A stretch of DNA of 64,000 bases from assembly GCA_002964805.2 (NCBI GenBank), contig PUDQ02000018.1:372001-436000 (forward strand), read 5' to 3'. The notes under the pieces were generated by a model, which was not told where the DNA came from, searched no databases, and saw only the letters and a program-made list of their open reading frames with translations. This DNA is from Trametes villosa (taxonomy: Eukaryota > Basidiomycota > Agaricomycetes > Polyporales > Polyporaceae). A program made the translations under genes and the position numbers. Shown one piece after another: positions 1-11,357 of the stretch (the stretch's first letter is position 1; the number at the start of each line of letters is the position of its first letter).

Positions 1-624
1 GCCGCTGTCGTCTGGGCGTACAAGAGGCTCGCTGTCCATACGAACCTGAGCACTTTCGCGGACTCTTGCAGCGGCGCGAGGCCCTCCGAGAACTTGAAAA
101 ACATACTCGAAGCTAGGGCAGTTGTGCGCCGTGCAGTCGTGAGCCGACAGCAATCGTAGAGCATCGGGCAACCGGATTTTCTTCGATGGTATAACGACCC
201 CATGGCCACTACCGAGCAAGCGCAGATGGGTCAAACGCCAGAAACCGAACATTTGTAACACATCCTGGAGCGGAATATTGACGATCAGATCCCCGACCTT
301 CACGTTGGGACTATCCACGTATGGGCCCCGACAAGCATACCCCTTGAACTGGAACATCGTGTCCAGGTGAGCACGGCTGACTCGACGGGCTACAGACTCT
401 AGACGACCGTCAACAAGAGACATATATACGGCATCGACGACTACAGCATGCAACACGTTTCGGGACAGCAGCGAATACAGCGAAAATACAGCAGGCGCAC
501 GCCATAGGCGGCGAAAAGCAACAAAAGTCAGCATAACCCACTTTCGAGGAACATTGCGCCGTACCTGAAGAGGATGGCAGCGGTGACGACGCAGGAGAGC
601 CAGACTGTGGCGGGGCCATCTCAT
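1..624 (-). CDS. Partial protein of unknown family at the left edge (possibly F-box/LRR-like)
   Basis: An open frame of about 208 codons starts at the ATG at 622-624 and reads leftwards to the window edge without a stop, so the C-terminal part is missing. A possible intron acceptor at 565-570 would make 1-564 an internal exon instead. The predicted protein has a hydrophobic, arginine-rich stretch early on (KWVMLTFVAFRRLWRAPAVF) and later a leucine-rich strand (WRLTHLRLLG), followed by a Cys/His-containing segment (SAHDCTAHNCPSFEY). The strand pattern recalls the LRR part of basidiomycete F-box proteins, but no F-box is visible, so this is only a suggestion. The long open frame with ordinary codon use is the main evidence for a real gene. 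Confidence 0.45.
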   Translation of the reverse strand, partial: MRWPRHSLALLRRHRCHPLQVRRNVPRKWVMLTFVAFRRLWRAPAVFSLYSLLSRNVLHAVVVDAVYMSLVDGRLESVARRVSRAHLDTMFQFKGYACRGPYVDSPNVKVGDLIVNIPLQDVLQMFGFWRLTHLRLLGSGHGVVIPSKKIRLPDALRLLSAHDCTAHNCPSFEYVFQVLGGPRAAARVRESAQVRMDSEPLVRPDDSG

Positions 625-2422
625 CTATGAAGCACGTCAGTAACACGATCGCCGCGCGGAGCACCCCGTTCCCATACTCACTTGCACCCGCACTGGCACT
701 CTCTGTGTGCTGGGCAGAGCCAAGATGTGTCCCTGGAGTGGACGTCAGACGCATATCGCAAAGTCAAACGAAAACGTACCCAATACATCTGGCCCTGAGG
801 TAGCACGTCCAACAGCGACTAAAGGAGCATGTCAGCGTAGTACAGAACACCGTGTACAGCACATACCATACGCGGGTACCATCGAAGATGAAACGCCATG
901 CGACGAAACGACGTGCGACGACTCTGCAGTGTTCGTAGATGAGGTATGGGGAGCACCGAATACCATTACCGGAACCTACCGCTCACACCGTGTACCAGAT
1001 TGGCCTGCCCTCTGGGGTCAAGACACGCCCCTACAGAAGCGAACCGTGAGCGTGTGTAGGGCAACGGACGAAAAGTACTCACCCAACGTGTTTGAGCCCC
1101 CCGGTGGAGCACGATCGCGGACTGCTGACGACACACGAACCATAGCTACGGGACAGGGTCAGTCGACGAAAACCATCCACATGCGCCACTGACCTGTGAT
1201 TGCAGAAGGCTAGCAGATATAGGACTCAAGGCACAAAGTGAGAGCGGATGTCAAGCGGAAGATGGGGCGGACGCTGGTAGAGCACCGGGAATATGTAGGC
1301 AGAGCGTGAGAATTAAACAAACCAAACAAGACACGCATCTGGGTCACGATGGGTCACGAAACGGCGTCTAATGGCGTGATGTTACAGTCACTAGGGAAGC
1401 GTGATTTCACCCCCTAAGACCTGTTCTACTTACGTAGTCCAGGGATGTTGACGTGAAGCTGCTACGGCAACGGCGACTCGGGCGACGAATTCTCTCGCTC
1501 CGTCGCCTTTTCGGGGCACTTGGCTGGTCCGCCCGAGCTCAGCTGACCAGCCTTCCACGCCCGCCTCGCCCGCATTGACACACCACCGACACATCCGTTC
1601 GGAACGTCGGGCGGACGACCCGAGCGCGTGCGGCGCAGCCTTCTGGGGCGTTCGCCGCCGCGCCCTCGTTTCGTGCGCAACTCCCACCGAGGACGCTCCA
1701 CGGGTGGGCCGCTGTGCTATTCGTGCCGCGCCGATGACCTGCGGTGGGAAGATGCTGGGGCCGGAGCGGCTGCGCGGTGTTGGGGGTGCGCGTTCGGTGC
1801 CACGATCAGAGGTGTTCGAGCCCCGCGGCGTGTGCGAAGGGGAGGGCGAAGGCGGGACATGTGAGCGTACCCCGCACTTCCCCAGCCCTTCCAGTCCTTC
1901 TCGCTCGCCCGCGCCCCCCTGCTGACGCACACGCGCCAATCACCCTATCACTTCCCTCGGACGGTGGCTTGAACTCAAATAGGGCCCGCGAGCAGGGGAG
2001 GGAGGATCGTGAACTCTCGCCCAGTTCGTCCTTTCGCCACACCCTCCTCGTCCACACCCAACCCGCACCCCCTCTTCACGACCTTCAGAGCCCGGCTCGA
2101 GACCCTCCTCATCCGGGGTTAGCATATCACAAACGCCTGAACAACCGTACAGCCACCGGAGCTGAAGCTGCTTAGGTGAGTGAGGTCTGCGACTGTGATT
2201 ACGCATATACCGATCGCGCCTCTGCGGCCGTAGCACTTGCGTCGCCCCCGACACGACTTACATATTAAAGCCTCCTCGTACTCTCTAAGCACCCTCCCGA
2301 CTATTAAGTCGACGCCCACGACCACTCGCGTGCCCCCACTACCTTCACGCACTTGAAGAAGCATTAAGCGCTCTCTAATACCGCTACCCCGCATTCCGAG
2401 CCTAGGCCACCAGATAACCAAC
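625..2422. other. Intergenic region with CT-rich leader of the SH3-protein gene
   Basis: I see no convincing gene here. Overlapping open frames on both strands at 1430-2254 have low-complexity Arg/Pro/Ser translations and no family resemblance, as expected by chance in GC-rich DNA. The last 500 bases are pyrimidine-rich on the plus strand, which suits a fungal promoter and 5' leader for the gene starting at 2423. A short direct repeat (gggtcacga) occurs twice near 1341-1358. Confidence 0.5.
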
Positions 2423-3725
2423 ATGCCGATCCCGACCGAGGTTTCGCCCCGCGCGACGGAGGGCCAGACGCTGCGCGCAATCGCGACGCAGGATCTCCAG
2501 CGCGGATCCCCCGCACCCCAGTTCGAAGTCGAGAAGCCGCGCGGCCGCTCGCTCTCGCCCGTGCGCTCGCGCGTCGCCGCCGCCCGCGCCCTCGCACCCG
2601 CCTCCGCCTCTACCTCAACTTCCGCCTCCACTTCCGCCTTCGTACCCTCTCCCAAACCCGCGCTAGCCTCAGGGATTGAGGCGAAGTACGTCGCGCCGCC
2701 GCTGACTTGGCGGACGGCCGCGGCGGACGCGAAGGCGGGGATCTGCTACACGAAGGACGAGTTCCCGACGTCGAGCTTCCTGCCCCCGCCGTTCTCGCGC
2801 GAGCCGGTGCAGGTGCAGGCGGGCGAGCGCGTCGCGCTGCTCGAGGAGGTCGACGAGTACGCGGTGCGCGTGCGCGTGCTGCGCACGGGGTTGACGGGCC
2901 TAATTCCGGCGTGGAACACAGAGGGCGCGCTGGATAGGCTGACGAGGATTAACACGGCATTTAACGAGGCGGTACGTCGTTATCTCATACCTCTAGTCTG
3001 CACTGTGTCTGACATTTCTTTTATAGGCTACCTGCCCTGTAGAGGCCCACGCCCTCCGGCGCCGCTTCAGCGAGTCAGCAGCCACAAGCAGCGCTGCGGA
3101 AGACACGCACCAGCGCGCGGCCGACCCCGCGCTCACGCACACGCACTCGCGCTGCATCACCTTCGCGACGCGCATCCGCTTCGGCGACTACTACTCAAAC
3201 CCGAGCGCGCTCGACGATGCGAGCTCATCGGATTCAGACGACCCCGATTCGCCGCTCTCCCCCGACTCACCCTCTGCTCCATCTCCTGTCCCTGCTCGTG
3301 GTCGCACCGAGCCAGGCGTGTACCGCGCGCCGTCGCGCACGCTCGAGCACGGCGGGCTCTCCGAGTCTGCCGTCCGTCAGGCGGCGGCACGCAAGTCGGT
3401 GGTGTTCCCGCGGGCGGAGCGGCCGCAGGTCGTGTTCCGGTACCCGTCAGAGGAGCTCGTTGAAGTCCTGCAGGAGGAGAAGCGGGAGGGGAGCGTCGAA
3501 GAGGAGAGTGAGGAGGACGAGGAGTGGTGGTGGCATGGCTGGGAGGAACCGCTCGAGGAGTCCGAGTCCGAGAGTGAGGGCGAGATCGAGGGAGAGCAGG
3601 AAAGGCGGGTGGACGAGTGGGCTGTGGCTGCGGGCGCGAAGATGATGGGCGCGGATGCGATGCAGGGCGTCGAGGACGGCAGTGTCCCGCGCTGGCTCGT
3701 CGCTATCCAGGAGGAGGAGCATTAG
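2423..3725 (+). CDS. SH3-domain PP1-docking protein, Tea4/Bud14-like polarity factor
   Basis: Two exons (2423-2971 and 3027-3725) joined by a 55-bp GT-AG intron encode 415 residues. The N-terminal 80 residues are a Ser/Ala-rich spacer. An SH3-like fold follows at about residues 110-175, with QAGERVALLEEVDEYAVRVR and the closing GLIPAWNTEGALDRLTRIN, which matches the SH3 end plus ERLxRLN tail of Tea4/Bud14 proteins. Near residue 290, KSVVF and the following PQVVFRYPSE resemble the RVxF-type protein phosphatase 1 docking segment of that family. The C-terminus is strongly acidic (EEESEEDEEWWW and Ser/Glu repeats). Known members recruit PP1 to cell ends and control formins and polarity; that role here is inferred. 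The start ATG has a good context (accaacATGC). Confidence 0.62.
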
Positions 3726-4439
3726 GCACCCCGGCCCTCGCACTGCGCCTCGCGCGCTGAGAAGAGGCAGGAGAAAAGCCGGCGTCCTGCAACAAAATGC
3801 ACCTCGCCGGGTCTCGCTCCGCATTCACGCATCAACGACACGATTCATTCACGCATTCCGGATGCTGGCTTGAGCTTGCGCACGGACAGACTGTACACAT
3901 AGCATCCTTCACCGGTCACCCCCCTACCCGCGTCGGGGCTCTCACATCCCCCCGCGCGCGGGTTGTACATACGTAGTAGTAGTAGCCTCGCTCTCGTTCG
4001 CGCTCTTCACACTGTTGTACCACGTAGTATTCGTAGCTATTTATACCCTAATGAACAGTTACTTCCTGACCCTCAAACATGAAGCGCAGGCCAGTAAAAC
4101 TGGAGCCTGAACGCCCGGCTCTGTACGCGTAAGAGCTCGCCGTCCGGCTTGCGCGGTCACAGACGGTCGGGGCATAACGGGGCTCTAAATATAGATCCAT
4201 GGGCGGCCCGGTTAACCGGTGTACCGGAATGATCGTTGGCGGGCGTTCAGTAGGGCATGACGTCAGAGCGGCAGGCCGACACGCTTTCCGCTGGTGCCCG
4301 TCCGACGAGGACCGACGCGTGCTATAGCGCGGCGCGTGAGTATATATTCTGCATCTGCACTTATCTTCCTCCCACCACGACATACGGAACGGCCACAAGA
4401 ACGACAAAGTAGAGAACGAAACAAGCTCACGCGACCGCT
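3726..4439. other. Intergenic region
   Basis: No gene is supported. It holds the 3' flank of the SH3 gene (with a short tagtagtagtag run near 3975) and the promoter of the phosphate carrier gene. A TATA-like tatatatt lies at about 4340-4347, roughly 100 bp before that start. Confidence 0.5.
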
Positions 4440-6406
4440 ATGTCGAACTCGGAAGCGGTGAAAGCGATTGCAAACTCGCGGCCACCGTTCGTGGTGCCGC
4501 AGTTTACGGCCAAGGACTACACGTCCTTCTTTCTCGCAGGTACGTGTCGCAGCATCCTATACGCCAGTGTAACAAGCTCAACCTTCGGAAGGCGCGCTAT
4601 GCTGCACGTAAGGCTGTCTATCGTCTTACATTGCGCGCATATACTCATGCGCGCTTTGTTATCTCCAGAGTAACCCATGGTGGAATGACTCGTGAGTGCG
4701 TCGCATACATGCACTGCATAGGAAATACCGTTTCTACCCTGCGGATATCGAGAGAAAAGGCTCCGTTTGTCCAGCAACTTTCGTCAAAACACTCCAGAGT
4801 CGCGAGTATCACGCCCCCGTTATCAGTGAAGGCCGCCTTATAACCTGCTTATGATGCCCTTGCCGAGGCATATAAGGCGGGCATCCGTTTGTGATTCTAC
4901 ATGCGCTCCGGGCGGAACTTCTAGCGACGGTAGTTTTCCCTTCGTCGTAAGGAGCCTTTTACCACTGGGAAAACGCCTTGATGCGTTTTTCCATGTGATA
5001 AAGGGGCCTTTTCTCACCTTTCTTTATCATCAACTCAGCCTTTTCTAGCCATGAAAAGTCCGCGGAAGTCTCGTAAAGAAATGAGTAGACTGGGAAGCCT
5101 TTTCCGCACACGGAAACGGTCCTTTCTATGCAGTGTGGTAGCAGATTGAGGCAGACGTTTAACCCGTGGTGGGCTCCCGAACAGCTATCGACGTCGTGAA
5201 GACGCGCATACAGGTGGACTCCTCGATGGCCCGCATGTCCCTGCTCTCCGGCGGGCGGAGGATCATTGCGCAGGAAGGCCCCGCGGCGCTCCTCACCGGC
5301 TTTGGCCCGACGGCGGTCGGCTATTTGGTGCAGGTGCGTACCCGCGCGCGTCGGATTCGCGTCCGAGTCGGCCTGTTGCAGTCGCAGTCGTGCTGACCGC
5401 GGCGCGCTCCGCGTGCTGCGTGCCTAGGGTGGCGCGAAGTTCGCCGGGTACGAGTTCTGGAAGAAGCAGTTCGTCCAGATCGCAGGCGACCAGGACAGCG
5501 CGGTCAAGTACCGCACCGCCATCTACCTCGGCGCGTCTAGCGTAGCAGAGTGAGTCAAGGCGGCCCTCGTTCGGCTCGCTTGGCAGGGGAGGCTTACGTC
5601 TTGCAGATTCTTTGCGGACATCCTGCTGACGCCGCTGGAGGCTACTCGGATACGACTGGTGTCGGAGAGGCACTACGCGACGGGCCTCGCGACGGGCTTT
5701 GCGCGTCTCGCCCGTGAGGAAGGGGTCGCTGGGCTGTACGCCGGGTTCCTGCCCATCCTTTGCAAGTGCGTGCCGTAACCTCGCGATCCTCCCGCGCATT
5801 CCGCGTCTCCCGTCCCGATCGCTCACGTAACGCTCCCTCGCGCGCAGGCAGATTCCATACGCTATTGGCCAGTTCACCGTGAACGAGTTCTGCCACGAAC
5901 TGGCGTTCCGCGGCATGTCGGAGGAGGCGAAGCGCACGCTCAGCGGACCCGCGAAGTTCGGGATCTCGCTTGGGAGTGGGATCATCGCAGGCTTTGCGGC
6001 GGCCATCTTGAGTCAGGTGCGCCCCAGCTCCTCTTGTAGGCCTGTCGCGGGTGCTTGGAGCTGTGCTGACGGTGTGCCTGGGTTCACGCTGTAGCCTGCG
6101 GACACGCTGCTTTCCCAAATCAATAAGGGCCACGGGCCGGAGGGCTCGATGCCGCACCGTCTGAAGGTGCTCGCGCAGCAGGCGGGCTTCCGTGGGCTGT
6201 TTGCGGGGCTGGGCCCGAGGATGGTCATGACCGCCGGGCTCGTATCGGGCCAGTTCCTGCTATACGGTGTGGTGAAGGACGGTGAGTGGCTTTGTAGTAT
6301 CGCTCACGCCATTGGCGAAGACGGCGCTGACATGGTGCCTGGTGCAGCCCTGGGCGCACCGCCGGGCTTGGAGATCCACAAGGAGAACGCGGCGGCGAAG
6401 GCGTGA
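4440..6406 (+). CDS. Mitochondrial phosphate carrier protein
   Basis: This mitochondrial carrier-family protein imports phosphate with a proton across the inner membrane for ATP synthesis. Exons: 4440-4540, 4592-4607 (16 nt), 4669-4691 (23 nt), 5185-5333, then exons near 5429-5549, 5607-5769, 5848-6015, 6094-6280 and a terminal exon to 6406. The two tiny exons are needed to read GALCC and TVTHGGMTPIDVVKTRIQ across the first carrier signature (P-x-D-x-x-K-x-R). Later parts carry GFGPTAVGYLVQ, GGAKFAGYEFWKKQF, a second signature (TPLEATRIRL) and ILSQPADTLLSQINKG, as in Mir1/PiC. No cleavable presequence is obvious. The third intron (4692-5184, 493 bp) is far longer than any other in the gene. 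Confidence 0.88.
4692..5184 (+). other. Unusually long intron of the phosphate carrier gene
   Basis: Bounded by GTGAGT and an ACAG acceptor and placed in phase by the flanking carrier signature. At 493 bp it is about eight times the usual intron length here. It is AT-richer than its surroundings and has several aaaggcc/gccttt-type segments. Confidence 0.6.
4996..5029. repeat. Perfect 8-bp inverted repeat inside the long carrier intron
   Basis: TGATAAAG at 4996-5003 pairs with CTTTATCA at 5022-5029 around an 18-nt loop. The function is unknown. It might be a structured intronic RNA or the trace of an inserted element. Confidence 0.4.
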
Positions 6407-7565
6407 GGGGGCGCCGGCGGCGCATAGAGCTCGCGACTACGGACAGTTCGATGGACGGTTGTAAGACGATTTGGTGCGCATCATGCGCGCCTAGTGCGGT
6501 GAGTCCGCCGACTGTTGTACCTGTTGGATAGAGACGCCGGACGGCAATTCAGTCGGAGAAGGCTGCTTGATTTTGGCATTGTGGCCTTATGGAGTTGGAC
6601 GCTCTGCTATCGGAACTTCCCTCTTCTCTGTCTCGTGCCTCCGGCAGCGTCTGGGCCATCGAACGTGCAGCTCCGAAAGGCGCATGTCGGAGCAATCGGG
6701 CGCTTGGATGGCCTCGGTCGTCGACAACTCCATCTGGCTGTCCCCGACGTTGGGAGTCCTACGCAGGGGGTAATGCATGGCGGGGGAGAGGGTTTGATCG
6801 CCCATGGACCAGGGGGTAGAGAGCATTGCTTGCCGGAGCGAGGCACCCACAACGCCGCTCTCGGTATCTCGCGACCCCTCGTGCGGCGTGATGGACTGGG
6901 TTGATAGAAGACGACTGATGCATGCCTGCGGGAGCGCTGGCATGGATTTATGTGCCCTGGCCGACGTGGTTTACAGTCAGGTGCGTATTTTGCCTTCCTC
7001 CTGTAGCATTTCGCCTGGCTTATGCTGATGCCATATAGATTGTACCTGCCCGGGAGCTGGTAAAGGACAAACCTGGTCGTCCCACTACATGTGTCTGGAA
7101 GTGATGCGCCGGACTGCGGTACCTGTCGGTGCACACAAGTCCTGGAATGTGCAGCTCATTGCCGTTTGGCGTGGCCGGCACCTTCAGCCTGTCATCCCAA
7201 GAGCTGCGCAGTGGTCCTGAGGTCAGGATGCTCATATTTATCAACTCCCTCAGGTGCTGCTCACGGATAATATTAATTGAATTGTAGATCTAGGAACCTT
7301 GACAAAGTTTATGCCCATCGCGGCAAGCAAGGATGCCGTAAGAGAATGCCGGGAGCGCTTCGTACGTACGTGGTACGGCCAGGCTACTAGTATGTGCGGA
7401 TTACCCCCAGTTTGTGCGGAATGGCTGGCGTAAATGTCCATGGGTACCGGGCCGCCTAGCAGTGGGATCTAGGTGACAGCACTGATTTTTCGACGGTCTC
7501 ATGGTGATATAAAGCAGCGCGATGTCTGAGCGGTGCTACAGCAACTTGAGCTACCCTAGAACACA
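6407..7565. other. Gene-poor region upstream of TPS1
   Basis: Several open frames of 60-175 codons overlap on both strands at 6515-7244, but none resembles a known family or shows consistent splice joins. I treat the stretch as intergenic, possibly degraded sequence. Confidence 0.45.
7508..7513 (+). promoter_or_regulatory. TATA box of TPS1
   Basis: TATAAA lies 58 bp before the TPS1 start codon. TPS2 and TPS3 have equivalent boxes at 76 and 83 bp, which supports all three starts. Confidence 0.5.
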
Positions 7566-8943
7566 ATGCCCTCGACCATGCCCGTACCAGCAGCACCCCC
7601 TCCCACTCCTATGGATTTCTTCGGCGGCCCCGGCAACAAGGATAACGACTATGGCTGGCTGCCCGCCCAAAAGCCGCCTGTACGTGCACTTTTTGGTCGC
7701 TCAGGCTACTGCGGCAAGTGGGCTCATATCCGCCCCCGCAGCACGAGGGCATAGTCTCAGCCGAGGCCGCCGAAGAAATCAAGGACGTCATGCTCGGCTT
7801 CCTTCAGCAGTGCAACTACGAATACCCGAACACCCCGCAGGACACCGAGCTGCGGCGCCGGACCGCGCTCGAGATCGCGGCCTGGGACGTCGGCCTCACG
7901 GACGACGCGGCCGCGCAGCTCGCGGACACGAGCTGCCACTTCGCGGAGACGGCGTACGCGCACCTGCCGGCGGAGCACCGCTTCTTCGTCGCGCGCTACA
8001 CGGCGTACTTCGTGTACGCGGACGACGCGGGCGCGCGATGCGCGGACGCGCTGCGCGAGTTCCCGCGCCGCTTCGCGAACGGCGAGCCGCAGCGCGACGC
8101 GGTGCTCGGCCGCCTCGCGGCGATGGTGCGCGGCGCGCACGAGCTGTGGACGGACGTCGGCACGAGCGCGATCATCGCGGGCACGCTCGACGCGCTCACC
8201 GCGTTTTATATCGAGCTCGCGACGGAGGGGATGGCGGTGAAGCCGGGCGCGGTGCGCTACCCGGAGTATTTGCGCGTCAAGTCGGGCATCGACCCGCCGT
8301 TCGTGGCGTGCATCTTCGCGCGCGGGTGGAGGAGCACGGCGGAGTCGTATGTGCAACTGCTCCCGTGAGTGTTTGACAAATTCCCCTGGCAGTCTTCCCT
8401 GCGTCGGAACTGGCGAGCGCTGATATCGATGTTCTTTAGCGAGATGGAGTATTGGATCGGCGCTGTGAAGTGAGTCGATGTGCTCTGCAGATTGAACGGG
8501 GACTTACGATCTGCAACCCACCCATCGGCCACCTTCCCTGCTTGCAGTGATCTGTACGTTCGCACGCGCCCTATCTATGAACAGGGAAAATGCATCCGCT
8601 GACCGACGGCTCGGGGTGCACAGGCTGTCGTTCTACAAGGAAGAGCTCGCGCAGGAGACGAACAACTACATCCACATCCGCGCCGCGACGGAGCAGACGA
8701 CCGGGCTCGTCATCCTCCGGAAGCTCGCCGACGAGATCCTGGAGACGACGCGTCGGATCGAGCGGCTCGCGGCGGACGACGCGGAGCTGTCCGCGCTGTG
8801 GCACGGGTATGTGCAGGTGAGCTTCGCGCTAACACGTTGCGCAACGGCGGGTGCTGACGGTAAATGGCGGGTAGCGTTTCCTGGAGTTCCAGATCAAGGC
8901 GCCCCGGTACCGCCTCTCGGAGCTGTTTACCGGATTGGTGTGA
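7566..8943 (+). CDS. Sesquiterpene synthase 1, trichodiene-synthase-like (TPS1)
   Basis: Predicted class I terpene cyclase acting on farnesyl diphosphate with Mg2+. Six exons: 7566-7679, 7742-8364, 8440-8469, 8548-8553 (6 nt), 8624-8816, 8875-8943, giving about 344 residues, close to the usual length for this family. The helix with the aspartate-rich motif reads YTAYFVYADDAGAR. The NSE motif reads NDLLSFYKEE (N, S and E ligands present), followed by ETNNYIHIRAA. The C-terminus RFLEFQIKAPRYRLSELF is shared with TPS2 and TPS3. The fifth position of the DDxxD/E motif is Arg, whereas TPS2 has Glu, so metal binding may be altered. The product cannot be predicted from sequence. No cytochrome P450 lies next to it. 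Confidence 0.82.
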
Positions 8944-10007
8944 AAAAAATGGGAGTTGCGGAGGTCGGAGCATAAGGTCATGACCGTTTGTACCGGGCAG
9001 CTGCAGCACTAGGGCTCTCGTATACATGAGTGGGACCCCGATGTATGAGATAGACAAAAGCTTTCGCAGCTAATACCAGTATTCAACATATTCCATGCTC
9101 ATGCATTCCGTGCAAGACGTACTGGGAACGAACCCAGCAAGTACTGCAGGTGCGTGCAAAAGCACCTATCGCGCAAACTCCTTACGGGCCTGACCGGCGT
9201 CGGGCCGCCAGTAATTAAATTGACAGCGTGAGACGCCGCGTACGGTGCCGTATGGTCGCGCGACGTCGACGATGATCTGCGCACACCGTTTACCTCCGAG
9301 CGGGCTGTGAACAACGGGCCCCGCGTATAGCTCACTATCGCATCGAGGGTAATAAGTATCCGGTAGAGCATGCACAACCGGACATGACACCTACCGGTCG
9401 TATTTCCGGATGAGCACGCCGTCGTAGAACCATCACCATGTCCAGCATTTCTGGGAAGAGACATACAGATAAGCAGCTGACGGCGCCCAACAACTCCGCT
9501 GGATGGACTGCCCAGCGCACGCGTGTTCGCCAAAGCGCTGGTGCAAATTCCTTATTCGCCTTCCCGCGGCGCAGCACGTCGCGCACGTCGCGCGCGGAGT
9601 CGGGAGCACGCTTCGGCGACGTGCGCAGTGGCGCTTCCCCGGGCGTTAAGAACGGGTTGAATACGACCTGGCGTCCGTCCTTCTAGGAGCATGTCACCCG
9701 CATGCACATTCAAACCTCCTAACGGCATTGTTGCGCTTCCAGCGGCGGGCGGGGCATCGGCGCGAGGGCACGTAGCCTGCCGGTGCGTTCCTGATCGAAT
9801 ATAATCATCCGCTCTTGCCGTGCGCGAGAGGTATCCAAGGCTCACCGGTACTCCCGGAGGGCATGGTCCGTTCCAGGTAGCCCCGGGGGCTGTAGTCCAT
9901 ACTCTCGTCGGCGACACCGTCCCTGGAGAGGTATAAAGACGAGGGAGGGCTGACCGAGCTGTCATTATCGCCCTCCCTACATTCATCCCCGATACACACA
10001 GCCAACC
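8944..10007. other. Intergenic region between TPS1 and TPS2
   Basis: No gene is supported. The open frames at 9099-9986 overlap on opposite strands and lack recognisable motifs. The region ends with the TPS2 promoter. Confidence 0.5.
9932..9937 (+). promoter_or_regulatory. TATA box of TPS2
   Basis: TATAAA 76 bp before the TPS2 start codon, in the context gaggTATAAAgacg. Confidence 0.5.
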
Positions 10008-11357
10008 ATGGGACTAGTACCTGCGGATGTTTCTTCAGACTCAACCAAGCAAGGCGCCGGCGACGCCAGCCACGAGTAAGTACTCACATATCTGTGGAGG
10101 TCCTATGCACATCTTGACTGGACCACCATAATTTCTTCGCAGAGTAAACGCGAAGGGAATCAGCAGCTCTTCGGTAGCCACTACTCATCCTCATGCGCCT
10201 TTATCCCTTGCTTATACCGTTCTACATAGGTGTCAGTTATGCAGCAAGTCATCCACAGCCTCCTGGATCGTTGCGAATACCGGTCCCCCGAAAGCGCAAC
10301 CGACCACGAACTCCGCCGGGCGCTCGCAGAAGAGGTCGGCCACTGGGACACCGACGTCGCCCCGGCCTTCCTCACCAAGTCCGTCGACGCGGCCTGCAAC
10401 TACGTCGAGACGGTGTACGCGCACACGCCCGCCGCGCACCGGCACTACATTGCGCTCTACACCGTCTGCATGCTCTACGCGGACGACCTCGGCGAGCAGG
10501 ACCCAGGCGCGGTCATGCAGTTCACGCGCCGCTTCGTGCGCGCGGAGCCGCAGCCGAACGCGGTGTTTGAGTGCCTCGCGGGCGTGCTCCGGCGCGCGCA
10601 CGAGCTGTGGCCGCAGTTCGGCGCGGACAGCATCATCACGGGCACGCTCGACGCGCTCGCGGCGAACCACGTCGAGTGCACGACGCGCGGGATGGCGGTC
10701 AAGCCGCTCGCGACGCGCTATCCGACGTACCTGCGTCTGAGGGCGGGGATCGGCGCGCCGTTCACGCATTTCGTGTTCCCGAACACTTGGAGGGAGACAC
10801 CGGAGTCGTACGTCCAGATTTTGCCGTGAGTCCCGCTTCATTCAGCAGCAGCGAGTAGCCACTGACATGAGAAATGCGATGTTAGCGAAATCGACCACTG
10901 GACACTCGGGGCAAAGTACGTCCCTGCGTTCACCCACAATAGGGCTCGATGCTGACCGCAGGCCGCTATTTTACAGTGACATGTCAGTAATGCGTTTTGT
11001 AGGTTTCCGAATATGTGCACTGACTATACCCCAGCCTATCCTTCTACAAGGAAGAAATGGCGGGAGAGACGAACAACTACATCCACCTCCGCGCCGCTGC
11101 CGAGCAGACCTCGTCAGATGAGGTCCTTCGTCGCCTGGTCGACGAGGTCTCCGACACAGCGTTGCGGGTGGGTAAGGTGGCGGCCGACGACGTGGAGCTG
11201 TCGAAGATGTGGAATAGATACATGCAGGTGCGTCCGGCGAGGCTGGCTATCGCGACGCGCGCTGACGGGTATACCGGTCCTTGGATACCAGTGCTACCTG
11301 GAGTTCCATCTCAAGACACCACGCTACCGTCTGGCTGAGTTGGGGTTCAGCGCATGA
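10008..11357 (+). CDS. Sesquiterpene synthase 2, trichodiene-synthase-like (TPS2)
   Basis: Seven exons: 10008-10075, 10143-10173, 10230-10825, 10886-10915, 10977-10982 (6 nt), 11035-11227, 11292-11357, giving about 330 residues. The Asp-rich motif is intact (YTVCMLYADDLGEQD, DDxxE). The NSE motif reads NDILSFYKEE and is followed by ETNNYIHLRAAAEQTS. An arginine-containing segment (KPLATRYPTYLRL) and the closing CYLEFHLKTPRYRLAELGF match TPS1 and TPS3. Exon lengths of 30, 6 and 193 nt around the NSE motif are identical to TPS1, so the genes are paralogues. Farnesyl diphosphate cyclisation is inferred from family membership. Of the three it has the most canonical active site. The small first two exons were chosen by frame and are less certain than the rest. 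Confidence 0.82.

Noticed and set aside
1430..2254. Several overlapping open frames of 70-170 codons on both strands
   Set aside because: Translations are low-complexity Arg/Pro/Ser with no motif and no consistent splice joins; typical of GC-rich DNA.
7757..8356. 199-codon minus-strand frame antisense to TPS1 (similar ones antisense to TPS2 and TPS3)
   Set aside because: Caused by strong G/C third-position bias of the terpene synthase exon; repetitive Arg/Ala/Glu translation.
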